From Nitrospinaceae bacterium (lineage in GTDB: Bacteria; Nitrospinota; Nitrospinia; Nitrospinales; Nitrospinaceae), in contig JAHELC010000008.1 of NCBI GenBank assembly GCA_024644405.1, forward strand, positions 1 through 64,000: a DNA stretch of 64,000 bases, in the 5' to 3' direction. Positions within the stretch are counted from its first letter, which is position 1, and the number at the start of each line of letters is the position of its first letter. The notes beneath the pieces were generated by a model. That model searched no databases and was not told where the DNA came from. It saw only the letters and a list, made by a program, of their open reading frames with translations. This document shows positions 1 through 8,849 of the stretch, piece after piece. The position numbers were made by a program, and so were the translations under genes.

Positions 1-475
1 CCGTTTCGACATAACCCCAGCGGTTCGCGATCCGGTGCACATGGGTGTCCACACAAATCCCCATGCCGTCGAACGCCAGGATCAAGGTCAGGTTGGCGGT
101 CTTCCGGCCCACCCCCTGCAATGTCAATAACTCTTCAAGAGTTTCGGGAACCTGTCCCTCGAAGCGATCGATCAAGTCGGAGCAGAGCGACTTCAGGGCT
201 TTGGCTTTGTTCCGGTAAAAGGCTACCGGATAGATCTCCCGCTCCAGTTGCCGGGGCGATAATTTCAAAAGATCCCGGGGACCCTTCACTCTCTGGAACA
301 GGCGGGAACTGGCGGCTTCGGTGACCTCGTCCCGGGTGCGGGAACTGATCAGGCACCCCACCAGGATCCGGAAGGGATCGGCCTTTTGGCCGATTTTCAC
401 CATCGCCGGGGGCGTTCTCTGCGCCAGGGACTTCTCGACCCGGGCAAGATTTGCGGCCAGAATGCGATTATTCAT
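1..475 (-). CDS. nth: Endonuclease III (DNA glycosylase/AP lyase), C-terminus cut by window edge
   Basis: Base-excision repair enzyme that removes oxidised pyrimidines and nicks abasic sites. Reading the minus strand from the ATG at 473-475 gives about 158 residues that run off the left edge. The helix-hairpin-helix is visible as LQGVGRKTAN, whose lysine is the catalytic nucleophile of the family, followed by the catalytic aspartate in CVDTHVHR. The C-terminal part, including any 4Fe-4S cysteines, lies outside the window. The gene is divergent from ilvH/N, with about 115 bases between the starts. Family assignment is firm from the HhH-GPD signature. Confidence 0.93.
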   Translation of the reverse strand, partial: MNNRILAANLARVEKSLAQRTPPAMVKIGQKADPFRILVGCLISSRTRDEVTEAASSRLFQRVKGPRDLLKLSPRQLEREIYPVAFYRNKAKALKSLCSDLIDRFEGQVPETLEELLTLQGVGRKTANLTLILAFDGMGICVDTHVHRIANRWGYVET

Positions 476-590
476 AATAAACCAAGGGTCAGGGTATAGA
501 AAACACGTTAAGTTTTTGTTAGTATACCCGATTCACTATTAGGACCTTGCGTCCGAACGAACCCCAAATTTCAACATTCAACGCGGCACT

Positions 591-1079
591 ATGCAACACA
601 CAATTTCAGTTTTGGTATCCAACAAGTTCGGGGTGTTGTCCCGTATTTCCGGCCTGTTCAGCGGCCGGGGATTCAACATCGAGAGCCTGAACGTCGCCGA
701 AACCAACGATCCCGATATTTCACGAATGACGATTGTCACCCGCGGCGATGACCAGAAAATCGAACAGATCACCAAACAGCTCAACAAACTGGTGGATATT
801 ATCAAAGTGGTCGACCTGACCGAGGAAAATTTCATCGATCGGGAAATGGTTTTGATCAAAATGAACGCCGAACAGAAAAACCGAGAGGAGATTCTGCGCA
901 TTGTTGAAATCTTCCGGGCCAAAGTGGTCGACGTCAGCTCATCCACCTACACTATCGAAATTACGGGAGACCAGGGCAAACTAAAAGGAATTATGGAGCT
1001 GTTGCGACCGCTGGGAATCAAGGAAATCGTCCGATCCGGACGCATCGCCCTCAGCCGCGGAATGAAATCCATTAATTGA
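591..1079 (+). CDS. ilvN: Acetolactate synthase small (regulatory) subunit
   Basis: Regulatory subunit of acetohydroxyacid synthase, the first common step of valine, leucine and isoleucine synthesis. It confers valine feedback control on the catalytic subunit. The 162-residue length is typical of the IlvH/IlvN family. An N-terminal ACT domain begins HTISVLVSNKFGVLSRIS, followed by FNIESLNVAETNDPDISRMT, the expected ligand-binding region. A second ACT-like C-terminal half follows. The large subunit ilvB is not next to it and must be elsewhere. It is followed after 32 bases by ilvC in the same direction, so the two are probably co-transcribed. The family is called ilvN or ilvH; the sequence alone does not decide the symbol. 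Confidence 0.95.
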   Translation: MQHTISVLVSNKFGVLSRISGLFSGRGFNIESLNVAETNDPDISRMTIVTRGDDQKIEQITKQLNKLVDIIKVVDLTEENFIDREMVLIKMNAEQKNREEILRIVEIFRAKVVDVSSSTYTIEITGDQGKLKGIMELLRPLGIKEIVRSGRIALSRGMKSIN

Positions 1080-1111
1080 TACGAAGTAGAGGACAGTAAA
1101 GGAGAAATCTC

Positions 1112-2113
1112 TTGGCCAAGATATATTACGACAAAGACGCGGACCTTAAACTCATCAAGAACAAAACCGTTGCCATTATCGGTTACGGCAGTCAGGGCCA
1201 CGCCCACGCGCGCAACCTGCACGACAGCGGGATCAAGGTGGTGGTTGGCCTGCGCAAGGAGAGCGATTTCTGGAAACGGGCGCAGAAGGACGGCCTCAAG
1301 GTGATGACGGTTGCGGAAGCGGCCCAGGCGGCGGACATTATCATGATCCTGATCCCGGACGACAAACAACGGGCCATGTACGTGAACGATATTGCTCCCC
1401 ACTTGAAAAAAGGCGACGCCATCGCATTCGGGCACGGCTTCAATATCCATTTCGGCCAGGTCGTTCCTCCGGACACGGTCGACGTCTTTATGGTCGCACC
1501 CAAAGGTCCCGGTCACCTGGTTCGCCGCACCTATGAACAGGGCGCCGGCGTTCCCTGCCTCATGGCCGTCTATCAGGATGTCAGTAAAAATGCTCAAAAG
1601 GTGGCTCTTGCCTACGCCAAGGGAATCGGCGGCACCCGTGCCGGCGTTCTGGAAACCACCTTCAAGGAAGAAACCGAAACCGACCTGTTCGGCGAGCAGG
1701 CCGTCCTGTGCGGCGGCGTCACCGAGCTGATTCGCGCCGGGTTCGACACACTGGTGGAGGCCGGTTACAGCCCCGACCTGGCCTACTTCGAATGTCTCCA
1801 TGAACTCAAGCTGATCGTCGACCTCATTTATGAGGGCGGGATCGGCAACATGCGTTATTCCATCAGCACCACCGCCGCTTATGGCGATGTCACCCGGGGT
1901 CGCCGACTGATCACGGACCGGACCCGCCAGGAAATGAAAAAAATCCTCTCCGAGATCCAAAGCGGCAGTTTTGCCCGCGAATTCATTCTCGAAAATCAGG
2001 CCAACCGCCCTGTTTTTAATGCCTTGCTGAAAAAGGATTCCGAGCATATGATAGAAGAGGTTGGTGACCGATTGAGAAAAATGATGCCTTTCGTCGGCAA
2101 AAAACTGAAATAA
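1112..2113 (+). CDS. ilvC: Ketol-acid reductoisomerase (NADP+)
   Basis: Converts acetolactate or acetohydroxybutyrate to the dihydroxy acids of branched-chain amino acid synthesis, using Mg2+ and NADPH. The Rossmann fingerprint [15 protein letters not shown] is near residue 25. The C-terminal metal-binding region includes [16 protein letters not shown] near residue 190 and [14 protein letters not shown] near residue 230. At 333 residues it is the short class I form. The start is a TTG at 1112 preceded by GGAG at 1101-1104, and the protein begins [12 protein letters not shown], a standard IlvC beginning. The gene follows ilvN by 32 bases and precedes psd by 12. Confidence 0.97.
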   Translation: MAKIYYDKDADLKLIKNKTVAIIGYGSQGHAHARNLHDSGIKVVVGLRKESDFWKRAQKDGLKVMTVAEAAQAADIIMILIPDDKQRAMYVNDIAPHLKKGDAIAFGHGFNIHFGQVVPPDTVDVFMVAPKGPGHLVRRTYEQGAGVPCLMAVYQDVSKNAQKVALAYAKGIGGTRAGVLETTFKEETETDLFGEQAVLCGGVTELIRAGFDTLVEAGYSPDLAYFECLHELKLIVDLIYEGGIGNMRYSISTTAAYGDVTRGRRLITDRTRQEMKKILSEIQSGSFAREFILENQANRPVFNALLKKDSEHMIEEVGDRLRKMMPFVGKKLK

Positions 2114-2125
2114 CCTGGAGTCCCA

Positions 2126-2764
2126 ATGAAGCTGCCCATCGTTGCCGATGGCTACAGATTTATCATTCCACTTGCAATTATCACGGCTGTGCTTTTTGCA
2201 TTTGCTCTGTTGCCCCTGATCTGGTTGGCCTGCCTGTCGGGCCTGCTCCTGTTGTTCGTCCTCAATTTTTTCCGGGACCCGGATCGTGTCATACCGAATG
2301 GGGAGGGGGTCGTCGTTTCTCCCGGTGATGGCAAAGTGGTCGAAATCGTTGAAGAAAAAGACCCCTTGCTGGACGAGTCCTACCGGCGAATCAGTATTTT
2401 TCTGAATATCTTTAACGTACATGTGCAACGGACGCCCGTTGCCGGACGCATTGAACAGATCAAATATAATGAGGGAAAGTTTCTGAACGCCGCCAGCCAC
2501 AAAGCCTCGCTCGATAACGAACAAAACTCCATGGTCATTCACACCGGCAAAGAAAAAGTTCTGGTCAAACAAATTGCAGGTTTAATTGCCCGACGTATTG
2601 TATGTTGGGCCAAAGAAGGTGATAATTATAAATTAGGGGAACGGTACGGACTGATCCGGTTCGGCTCCCGAGTCGACCTGTTCCTGCCGTTGAGTGCAGA
2701 GATCAAAGTTTCCCTGGGCGACCACGTCAGCGGGGGCAGCAGTATCATCGGTTACCTCAAATAA
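2126..2764 (+). CDS. psd: Phosphatidylserine decarboxylase, short form
   Basis: Makes phosphatidylethanolamine from phosphatidylserine at the inner membrane. It has two N-terminal hydrophobic segments (about residues 12-48), then the conserved VVSPGDGKV and FLNIFNVHVQRTP stretches. The C-terminal LGDHVSGGSSIIGYLK contains the G-S self-cleavage site that creates the pyruvoyl cofactor. The 212-residue length matches the short Psd subfamily rather than the approximately 300-residue E. coli enzyme. It lies between ilvC and pssA (3-base gap to the latter), so the two enzymes of PE synthesis are made together. Confidence 0.95.
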   Translation: MKLPIVADGYRFIIPLAIITAVLFAFALLPLIWLACLSGLLLLFVLNFFRDPDRVIPNGEGVVVSPGDGKVVEIVEEKDPLLDESYRRISIFLNIFNVHVQRTPVAGRIEQIKYNEGKFLNAASHKASLDNEQNSMVIHTGKEKVLVKQIAGLIARRIVCWAKEGDNYKLGERYGLIRFGSRVDLFLPLSAEIKVSLGDHVSGGSSIIGYLK

Positions 2765-2767
2765 AAA

Positions 2768-3532
2768 ATGAAAAAGGTTCCAAAAGTTCCATTCAAAAAA
2801 GGCATCTATATTCTCCCCAGCCTGTTCACGACGGGTAATGTCTTCTGCGGATTTTATGCGTTCATTTCCGTCATGAACGAAAAGTTTTACGTAGCGGCAG
2901 TGGCCATTGTCGTCGCGATTATTTTTGACGCACTGGATGGGAGAGTGGCTCGCCTGACAAAAACAACAAGCGAGTTCGGGGTGCAGTACGATTCCCTGGC
3001 TGATGTGATTTCTTTCGGGATGGCCCCTGCCCTGCTCGCCTACGCCTGGGTGTTGAAACCGTTCGGCCGGCTGGGATGGCTGGCCGCCTTCCTGTTCCTG
3101 CTCTGCGGGGCACTGCGGCTGGCGCGGTTTAATGTCACCAAACCGGACAAAAAGGGAGATAACTTTATAGGGCTCCCGATACCTGCGGCGGCGGCGGTCA
3201 TCGCTTCGATCGTAATCGCTTTTGAGGATATATTTAAAACCAAACTCGATCCCATGATCATGGTTGCAGTCGTTTATCTGCTCGCTTTTCTCATGGTCAG
3301 TAATATCAAGTACCCTGCATTCAAAAAATTTGAATTTAAAAAACGGGTGACCTTTACCCGGTTCATGTTCGTCATTTTGTTTATATACGTTCTGGCCACG
3401 ATTCCGAGAGAGGCTCTGTTTTTCCTCAGTTTCACTTATGCCATTGCGGGTCCCGGGAAATTTATTTTCTCACTCTTCAGGAATTCTGATCGACACAACG
3501 TAAAAGAAACGATCACCAGGCAGGACAAATAG
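2768..3532 (+). CDS. pssA: CDP-diacylglycerol-serine O-phosphatidyltransferase
   Basis: Integral membrane enzyme that makes phosphatidylserine from CDP-diacylglycerol and serine, feeding Psd encoded immediately upstream. The CDP-alcohol phosphatidyltransferase motif (D-G-x2-A-R-x8-G-x3-D-x3-D) is seen as DALDGRVARLTKTTSEFGVQ followed by YDSLADVISFG. Several hydrophobic segments span the rest of the 254 residues. It begins MKKVPKVPFKKGIYILPSL three bases after psd stops. No terminator is evident before accD, about 70 bases downstream. Confidence 0.95.
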   Translation: MKKVPKVPFKKGIYILPSLFTTGNVFCGFYAFISVMNEKFYVAAVAIVVAIIFDALDGRVARLTKTTSEFGVQYDSLADVISFGMAPALLAYAWVLKPFGRLGWLAAFLFLLCGALRLARFNVTKPDKKGDNFIGLPIPAAAAVIASIVIAFEDIFKTKLDPMIMVAVVYLLAFLMVSNIKYPAFKKFEFKKRVTFTRFMFVILFIYVLATIPREALFFLSFTYAIAGPGKFIFSLFRNSDRHNVKETITRQDK

Positions 3533-3605
3533 TAACGTAGATTTGGTTTTTATTGTTTTCCCGGTTAACCTGTATCAATTAACAACAAGTTTGAAGGCCT
3601 GAATC

Positions 3606-4490
3606 ATGTCTTGGTTGGAAAGAATCATATCGAGAACCGGGATGGGGAAAAAAGTCCCCAAACCCTCGGAACCCGCGTGGGTCGAGTGCAAAAAATGCAA
3701 GGAGCAGATTCTTGAAGGTGAGCTTGCGGAAAATTCCCACATCTGCCCGAAATGCGACCACCATTTTCGCATGAAGGCCATAGATCGCATCCGGTTATTG
3801 GTCAATCCCGATTCGTTCGAGGAACACGATTATAACCTGACTTCCTCAGATCCGATCAAATTCAAGGACAAAAAAAAGTACAAAGACCGTGTTAAAACTG
3901 CACTCAAGGCCGGGGAGAGTACCGACGCCATAGTCTGCGGCACCGGGAATATCGGCGACCATGAAGTGGAGCTGTGCGTATTTGATTTCTTCTTCCTCGG
4001 AGGCAGTATGGGTTCGGTGGTGGGTGAAAAAATCACCCGTGCCATCGAACGGGCCATCCGGTATGAACGCGCCGTGATTATCGTCAGCTGTTCCGGCGGC
4101 GCACGCATGCAGGAAGGAATTCTCTCCCTCATGCAAATGGCGAAAACCTCCGCCGCCCTGCAGCTCCTGGCGGAGAAACAACTGCCCTACATTTCTGTTT
4201 TGGCCGATCCCACCACCGGCGGGGTTTCCGCCAGTTTCGCGTTTCTGGGAGATGTCATCATCGCCGAACCCAACGCCCTGATCGGGTTTGCCGGACCGCG
4301 AGTCATCGAACAAACCATCCGCCAGAAACTTCCCGAAGGCTTCCAGCGTTCCGAATTCCTTTTAGAGAACGGCCTCATCGACCAGGTGGTGCATCGCAAG
4401 GAATTGCGGAACCACCTGAACAACCTGCTGAGCCATATGAATAACACCCCTATTGCAAAATCCGACATTATCGAAGCCGAAGCAGAATAA
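3606..4490 (+). CDS. accD: Acetyl-CoA carboxylase carboxyltransferase subunit beta
   Basis: Beta half of the carboxyltransferase that forms malonyl-CoA, the committed step of fatty-acid synthesis. It has an N-terminal four-cysteine zinc ribbon (CKKC at about residue 24 and CPKC at about residue 47). The crotonase-fold carboxyltransferase domain follows with SCSGGARMQEG and ADPTTGGVSASFAFLGD. The 294-residue length is normal. The catalytic partner accA is not in the window. The start ATG at 3606 is at the normal position for the family, just before the zinc ribbon. Confidence 0.97.
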   Translation: MSWLERIISRTGMGKKVPKPSEPAWVECKKCKEQILEGELAENSHICPKCDHHFRMKAIDRIRLLVNPDSFEEHDYNLTSSDPIKFKDKKKYKDRVKTALKAGESTDAIVCGTGNIGDHEVELCVFDFFFLGGSMGSVVGEKITRAIERAIRYERAVIIVSCSGGARMQEGILSLMQMAKTSAALQLLAEKQLPYISVLADPTTGGVSASFAFLGDVIIAEPNALIGFAGPRVIEQTIRQKLPEGFQRSEFLLENGLIDQVVHRKELRNHLNNLLSHMNNTPIAKSDIIEAEAE

Positions 4491-4524
4491 ATCCCCCTGT
4501 TTTTCAGTGACCTCATATTTTTCT

Positions 4525-4551
4525 TTGACATTTCACAGATAATAGTAGAAT
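4525..4551 (+). promoter_or_regulatory. Putative sigma70-type promoter of the J-domain/MORN gene
   Basis: A perfect -35 hexamer TTGACA (4525-4530) and a -10-like TAGAAT (4546-4551) are separated by 15 bases, about 32 bases before the chosen ATG. The spacer is shorter than the usual 16-18. It fits the downstream gene being transcribed separately from accD. Confidence 0.5.
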
Positions 4552-4582
4552 CAAGCTTATCTTTGAATTGTGCCAAGGAATC

Positions 4583-5266
4583 ATGAAGCAGTATTTTGAC
4601 ATTTTAAAATTGCCTCCGGGCGCTTCCTGGAAGGAAATCAAACGCGCCTACAAGTCCGAAGTCAAGCGCTGGCACCCCGACCGATTTCCCGTGGAGGATA
4701 CCCGGGCCCAACAGAAAGCCCACGCGAAATTCCAGAAAATCGGTGAAGCCTACCAGTTTCTCGAAAAAGTGTATGGCACACGGTCGCGATCCAGATTCAA
4801 GGATGACCAACCTTCACAATCCGCCAAACGTCCCTTTTCACCCGAAGATCCAACTCAGGATAGAGAGGCGGAAAGAGGTCCGCATTCATCCACCCGGGAG
4901 TCCGAGGAAGCCCACGGTTTCTTCACCCGTTCCTGGCCCAACGGCGACACGTATGAAGGCCAGATTATAAACGGCATGCCGCATGGCATGGGCATTTACA
5001 CCTCCGCCAACGGCGACAAATATACGGGACAGTTCAAATACGGCAAGGCTGATGGGCAGGGGAAAATGGTCTATGCCAGTGGGGATACTTATACCGGTGA
5101 ATTTCGGGAAGATACCATGTCCGGTAAAGGAAAATACAACTATGCCAACGGGGACCGGTACATGGGCCAGCTCCTCAATGATCTGCCGCACGGCGAGGGA
5201 GTTCATATCCTGGCGAGCGGCCAGGTCTACGCCGGCCGATGGGAATACGGCCAGTTACTGGCCTAG
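4583..5266 (+). CDS. DnaJ-domain protein with C-terminal MORN repeats
   Basis: The N-terminal J-domain (about residues 1-65) starts MKQYFDILKLPPGASWKEIK and contains the HPD motif (RWHPDRF) needed to stimulate DnaK ATPase. A polar low-complexity linker of about 45 residues follows. Four to five MORN repeats make up the C-terminal half, with units such as YEGQIINGMPHGMGIYT, YTGQFKYGKADGQGKM, YTGEFREDTMSGKGKY and YMGQLLNDLPHGEGVH. MORN repeats often bind membrane lipids or proteins, so a J-protein recruiting Hsp70 to a surface is plausible inference. I chose ATG 4583 over an in-frame TTG at 4568 because the domain starts there and AAGGA lies just upstream. No zinc-finger or DnaJ C-terminal domain is present. 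Confidence 0.85.
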   Translation: MKQYFDILKLPPGASWKEIKRAYKSEVKRWHPDRFPVEDTRAQQKAHAKFQKIGEAYQFLEKVYGTRSRSRFKDDQPSQSAKRPFSPEDPTQDREAERGPHSSTRESEEAHGFFTRSWPNGDTYEGQIINGMPHGMGIYTSANGDKYTGQFKYGKADGQGKMVYASGDTYTGEFREDTMSGKGKYNYANGDRYMGQLLNDLPHGEGVHILASGQVYAGRWEYGQLLA

Positions 5267-5283
5267 CCTTCTCACCCTACAAA

Positions 5284-5309
5284 AAAAGCCGTCCCGAAGG
5301 ACGGCTTTT
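5284..5309. terminator. Bidirectional rho-independent terminator
   Basis: AAAAGCCGTCC (5284-5294), a CGAA loop (5295-5298) and GGACGGCTTTT (5299-5309) form an 11-bp stem with a tetraloop. A-rich and T-rich flanks serve both strands. It sits between the convergent MORN gene (ends 5266) and the haem-protein gene (ends 5337). Confidence 0.9.
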
Positions 5310-5336
5310 ATCGAATCACTTAATATATCTTTACAA

Positions 5337-6299
5337 TCAGATTCCCAGGCTGTTCACCGCATCTTCCAGCGACATGGCGGTGCAGGTGAAAATCGGCGTG
5401 TCTTCTTCCGTAAACCGGCTGCCTTCCGTTTCCCTCAAATCCATGACCAGATCGACGAAGTCATCGGGCGAATCGGTTTCGAACGCCACCACGAATTCGT
5501 AATCGTCGATACCGAAGGAATAGGTGGTGTTCAATTTGACCGAGGGATATTTGTTGCCGATGAAAATATGTTCGTCCATGATGCCCTGCCGCGCGAATTT
5601 GGTGAGCAGGTACCATTCCCGTTTCTTGGTGAAGGGATAGATGAACAGGTATTTGGCTTTGCCGGGAATGATATGGGTCCGGTCTTCCTCATGCTCCGGA
5701 TTGAAGATGTCCATGTACATGGATCGTTTGGTCTGGGAAAAATACGAGTAGGTCTGGACCAGATATTTCCCAAGGCCGGTGCGGTACATTTTGGTGGTCA
5801 TCTCCTGAAAGTTCTCCATCCGGTGGGAAACTCTCCAGAACATGATTTCCGCATCGGCGCGGATGCCCATGGTGGTGTAGCTGAGCAGGATGATATCGTT
5901 CCGGTTGTCATACTCCTCCAGCACCTCCATAAATTCCTTTTTGCCCTGGTCGATTTCCGCCTGCGGCAGACGGCGGAACGCCGGGTCCAGCTTAAAAAAC
6001 GAAAAGTTTACAAACTGGCGGGGCACCTTTTTCTCTTCTTCGGTTTCCGTTTGCTCCTGGGCCTTCCTTTTGGCCTGTGCCTCGGCGATGGCCGACCCTT
6101 CCCGCTCCTGGCGGGCGCGGGAAACCACATCGTCGTCTATCACTTCGATGCTCTTATCCTTGGCGTATTGTTCGATCCCCCGCACCACGCTTTTGCGAAC
6201 GAAAAAAGGAACATTCAGCATCCGGGACCGGGCGTCTTCCGTCCAATTCAGCTCGGTGGCGGGCATCAATTCATCAAGTTCTTTATCATCAATCGCCAT
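5337..6299 (-). CDS. PCP_red domain fused to chlorite dismutase/HemQ-fold haem protein
   Basis: Residues about 15-62 (LNWTEDARSRMLNVPFFVR onward) match the small PCP_red domain known from the C-terminus of protochlorophyllide reductase ChlB/BchB and some other proteins. A charged linker rich in E, K and Q follows. Residues about 95-320 match the chlorite-dismutase/coproheme-decarboxylase fold, with YLFIYPFTKKREWYLL, a proximal-haem-histidine motif MDEHIFIGNKY (His about 244) and SFGIDDYEFVVAFETD. From memory of the families, the residue equivalent to the catalytic distal Arg of true chlorite dismutase (Gln in HemQ) is here Leu (VKL, about 256). Chlorite degradation is therefore unlikely. Coproheme or haem binding is plausible. 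The gene is monocistronic and ends at the shared terminator. Confidence 0.8.
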   Translation of the reverse strand: MAIDDKELDELMPATELNWTEDARSRMLNVPFFVRKSVVRGIEQYAKDKSIEVIDDDVVSRARQEREGSAIAEAQAKRKAQEQTETEEEKKVPRQFVNFSFFKLDPAFRRLPQAEIDQGKKEFMEVLEEYDNRNDIILLSYTTMGIRADAEIMFWRVSHRMENFQEMTTKMYRTGLGKYLVQTYSYFSQTKRSMYMDIFNPEHEEDRTHIIPGKAKYLFIYPFTKKREWYLLTKFARQGIMDEHIFIGNKYPSVKLNTTYSFGIDDYEFVVAFETDSPDDFVDLVMDLRETEGSRFTEEDTPIFTCTAMSLEDAVNSLGI

Positions 6300-6441
6300 G
6301 GTTTAATCTCTACGAATTAGGTTGGTAAGGTGTGGACAAATTATACTATAATCCCTTGAAATATCAATTCGATTGTATTTTCAGGCTGGACCCTTTCAAC
6401 ACCTGGTATTTGAAAGTTTTTTGTGCCCTCCTTGAGTGTCT

Positions 6442-6447
6442 TATAAT
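6442..6447 (+). promoter_or_regulatory. Probable -10 box of the rocD promoter
   Basis: A perfect TATAAT lies about 48 bases before the chosen rocD start. A weak -35 candidate TTGTGC (6421-6426) is 15 bases upstream of it. The surrounding 195-base intergenic stretch separates rocD from the divergent haem-protein gene. Confidence 0.45.
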
Positions 6448-6494
6448 AAACTTTGGGTCCAATATTTTCAACATCAAACCCCCATTTGGGCGAT

Positions 6495-7697
6495 ATGAAA
6501 ACACAGGGATTCATCGACCTTGAAAACCAGTTTGGAGCCCACAATTACAAACCGTTAGATGTGGTCTTGTGCCGGGGCCAGGGCATCTGGGTGTGGGATG
6601 TTGAGGGCAATAAATACCTGGATTGCCTTTCCGCCTATTCCGCAGTCAATCAGGGCCATTGCCATCCGCGCATTCTGAAGGCCTTGACCGAGCAGGCGAA
6701 GCAACTGACCCTGGTGTCCCGGGCGTTCCGGAACGACCAACTGGGGCCGTTTTACAGGGAAATCTGCGAACTCACCCGGTCGCACTCGGTCTTGCCCATG
6801 AACAGCGGCGCCGAAGCGGTGGAATCGGCCATCAAAGCGGTCCGTAAATGGGGCTATGAAGTCAAACAGGTTCCGGATGGTCAGGCCGAAATCATTGTCT
6901 GCGCCAACAATTTTCACGGCCGGACATTAACCATTGTCGGATTCAGTACGGAGGATCAGTACCGGCAGGGCTACGCGCCCTTCACGCCCGGTTTTAAAAT
7001 CATCCCGTTCGGTGACGCCGGGGCCCTCGAACAAGCCATCACACCGAATACGGTCGGTTTTATGGTGGAACCGATCCAGGGTGAAGGCGGGGTGATCGTC
7101 CCCCCGACCGGCTATCTGAAAGATGCCCGCCGCATCTGTGATGATCAGAACGTCATCCTGATTCTTGACGAAATCCAGACCGGGTTGGGGCGCACCGGCA
7201 AACTGTTCGCGGAAGAACACGAAGGTATTGAATCGGATCTGACGATTGTCGGTAAGGCGCTTTCCGGAGGCTTTTATCCTATCTCGGCAGTGCTGTCCAA
7301 CAAGGAAGTGTTGGGAGTGTTCAAACCGGGCGATCATGGGAGCACATTCGGCGGCAACCCCCTCGCCTGTGCGGTGGCGCGTGAAGCTTTGAAAGTCCTG
7401 ATAGAAGAAAAGCTGATCGAAAATTCAGCCAAGCTCGGTTCCTACATGATGGATCGACTGCAGGAAATTTCTTCCCCCCACGTCAAGGAAATCCGCGGGA
7501 AGGGATTGATGATCGGCGTCGAATTGCATCCCAAAGCCGGGGGCGCGCGGCGGTTCTGCGAATCCCTGCAGACCCTAGGACTGCTGTGCAAGGAAACCCA
7601 TGAGCACGTGTTGCGCATCGCGCCGCCGTTGATCATCCAGAAACCGGACATCGACTGGGCTCTGGAACGCATTGCGGATGTCTTGACACAACAATAA
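6495..7697 (+). CDS. rocD: Ornithine aminotransferase (ornithine-oxo-acid transaminase)
   Basis: Class III PLP aminotransferase that moves the delta-amino group of ornithine to 2-oxoglutarate, giving glutamate semialdehyde and linking arginine, ornithine and proline metabolism. Visible hallmarks are [57 protein letters not shown] and the PLP lysine in [22 protein letters not shown] completes the set and is typical of RocD. From ATG 6495 the protein is 400 residues, like known RocD proteins. An in-frame TTG at 6453 would add 14 residues next to the -10 box and is less likely. It is followed after 25 bases by a flavodoxin-fold reductase. Confidence 0.92.
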   Translation: MKTQGFIDLENQFGAHNYKPLDVVLCRGQGIWVWDVEGNKYLDCLSAYSAVNQGHCHPRILKALTEQAKQLTLVSRAFRNDQLGPFYREICELTRSHSVLPMNSGAEAVESAIKAVRKWGYEVKQVPDGQAEIIVCANNFHGRTLTIVGFSTEDQYRQGYAPFTPGFKIIPFGDAGALEQAITPNTVGFMVEPIQGEGGVIVPPTGYLKDARRICDDQNVILILDEIQTGLGRTGKLFAEEHEGIESDLTIVGKALSGGFYPISAVLSNKEVLGVFKPGDHGSTFGGNPLACAVAREALKVLIEEKLIENSAKLGSYMMDRLQEISSPHVKEIRGKGLMIGVELHPKAGGARRFCESLQTLGLLCKETHEHVLRIAPPLIIQKPDIDWALERIADVLTQQ

Positions 7698-7722
7698 ATT
7701 TCCATCAGGGAAGGCAGCAAAC

Positions 7723-8250
7723 ATGTCGCAAGTGGTTCTCATCCAGGGAAGTCTCAATAAAGAATCGCGTACCGCGGTTCTGGTCCAGCATGCGGAAGAG
7801 GAATTGAAGCGCGCTGGGCTGGGGGTGAGCGTGCTGGACCTCAGAAACCTCCAAATGGAGTTCTGCGACGGGAGATCCCTCAAGGAATATCACCCGGACA
7901 TGCAAAAGGCGTTTCAGGCCATGGACAATGCCCAGGCCTTCGTCATCGGCATGCCAGTGTACTGTTATTCCGTTTCCGGCCCGCTGAAAAATTTTATCGA
8001 TATCACCAGCGGAGCCATGGAGAAAAAGATCGCCGGAATTCTCTGCAACGCCGGCGGCAAACAATCCTACATGGCCTCGGCGGACTTGAGCAACATCCTG
8101 GCCTACGAATCGCATGTCACCACCATGCAACCGATCGTCTACAGCAGTTACGAGGATTACGACGATCAAACGCTTACCAGCGACAAGGTTAAATCCAAAA
8201 TCCGGGAACTGATGGACCATCTCGCCCGTCAATTAAAAAACTATTCATGA
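7723..8250 (+). CDS. NAD(P)H-dependent FMN reductase family protein (flavodoxin fold)
   Basis: This 175-residue protein begins with the phosphate-binding loop of the FMN_red family, VLIQGSLNKESRTAVLV. Later come the flavin-contacting stretches IGMPVYCYSVSGPLKNFID and CNAGGKQSYMAS. Members transfer electrons from NAD(P)H to free or bound flavin, quinones or azo compounds. The substrate cannot be read here. It lies 25 bases after rocD and overlaps the following GNAT gene by 4 bases (ATGA), which indicates translational coupling. Confidence 0.82.
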   Translation: MSQVVLIQGSLNKESRTAVLVQHAEEELKRAGLGVSVLDLRNLQMEFCDGRSLKEYHPDMQKAFQAMDNAQAFVIGMPVYCYSVSGPLKNFIDITSGAMEKKIAGILCNAGGKQSYMASADLSNILAYESHVTTMQPIVYSSYEDYDDQTLTSDKVKSKIRELMDHLARQLKNYS

Positions 8251-8708
8251 CGCACCTGCCGATTCAAATCCGTGAGGGCCGTCCGGAAGACGCGCCGATC
8301 ATTGCCGAATTCAATCAACGCATGGCGTTGGAAACCGAAGACAAAGACCTGGACGCCGAAACCGTGGGCGAAGGCGTGGTGCAGGGATTACTCCAGCCAG
8401 ACAAGTGCCGGTTTTTTGTAGCCGAGGCGCACGGTACTTTGATCGGCCAGGCGATGATCACCTACGAATGGAGCGATTGGGACAATGGGGATTTGTGGTG
8501 GATTCAAAGCGTTTATGTCCATCCCGAGTACCGGCGCCAAGGGGTTTTCACGAAGTTATACCAGCATATCGAGTCACTGGCCCGCAAACAAAGCCAAGTG
8601 CGTTCTCTGCGTCTCTACGTGAAAGAAAATAACGCAGCTGGACAGGCTGTCTATAAAAAACTGGGTATGTCCTACACCGGTTACCACGTTTATGAAAGGG
8701 AATTTTAA
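8247..8708 (+). CDS. GNAT-family N-acetyltransferase
   Basis: A 153-residue single-domain acetyltransferase. The acetyl-CoA pyrophosphate-binding motif A is seen as VYVHPEYRRQGVFTKLYQHI, preceded by the central beta strand DLWWIQSV. The C-terminal motif B region is NNAAGQAVYKKLGMSYTGY, typical of small GNATs. The substrate is unknown. The start ATG overlaps the preceding reductase stop (ATGA), so the pair is probably one operon with rocD. Confidence 0.88.
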   Translation: MTHLPIQIREGRPEDAPIIAEFNQRMALETEDKDLDAETVGEGVVQGLLQPDKCRFFVAEAHGTLIGQAMITYEWSDWDNGDLWWIQSVYVHPEYRRQGVFTKLYQHIESLARKQSQVRSLRLYVKENNAAGQAVYKKLGMSYTGYHVYEREF

Positions 8709-8767
8709 GCGTTTTCCCACCTCACGACCTTCTCCTCTTATCCCTTCCGCAAGAAACTGCTTGGAGA

Positions 8768-8794
8768 TTGATTTACATTTAGTTACCATATAAT
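8768..8794 (+). promoter_or_regulatory. Putative sigma70-type promoter of the lipoprotein locus
   Basis: TTGATT (8768-8773) and a perfect TATAAT (8789-8794) are separated by 15 bases, 56 bases before the first lipoprotein ATG. No other -10 of this quality lies in the 141-base gap. Confidence 0.5.
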
Positions 8795-8849
8795 AGAGTT
8801 GAGTGAATCGACCCGACAACAAGTCCGCCATCTTTTGGGAGTAAAAGTC

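Noticed and set aside
947-2572. An open frame of 541 codons on the minus strand opposite ilvC and psd
   Set aside because: It crosses three plus-strand genes with clear family signatures. It has no family motif.
4983-6320. A 445-codon plus-strand frame spanning the MORN gene end and the haem protein gene
   Set aside because: It runs through a strong terminator hairpin and antisense to the haem protein gene. There is no motif.
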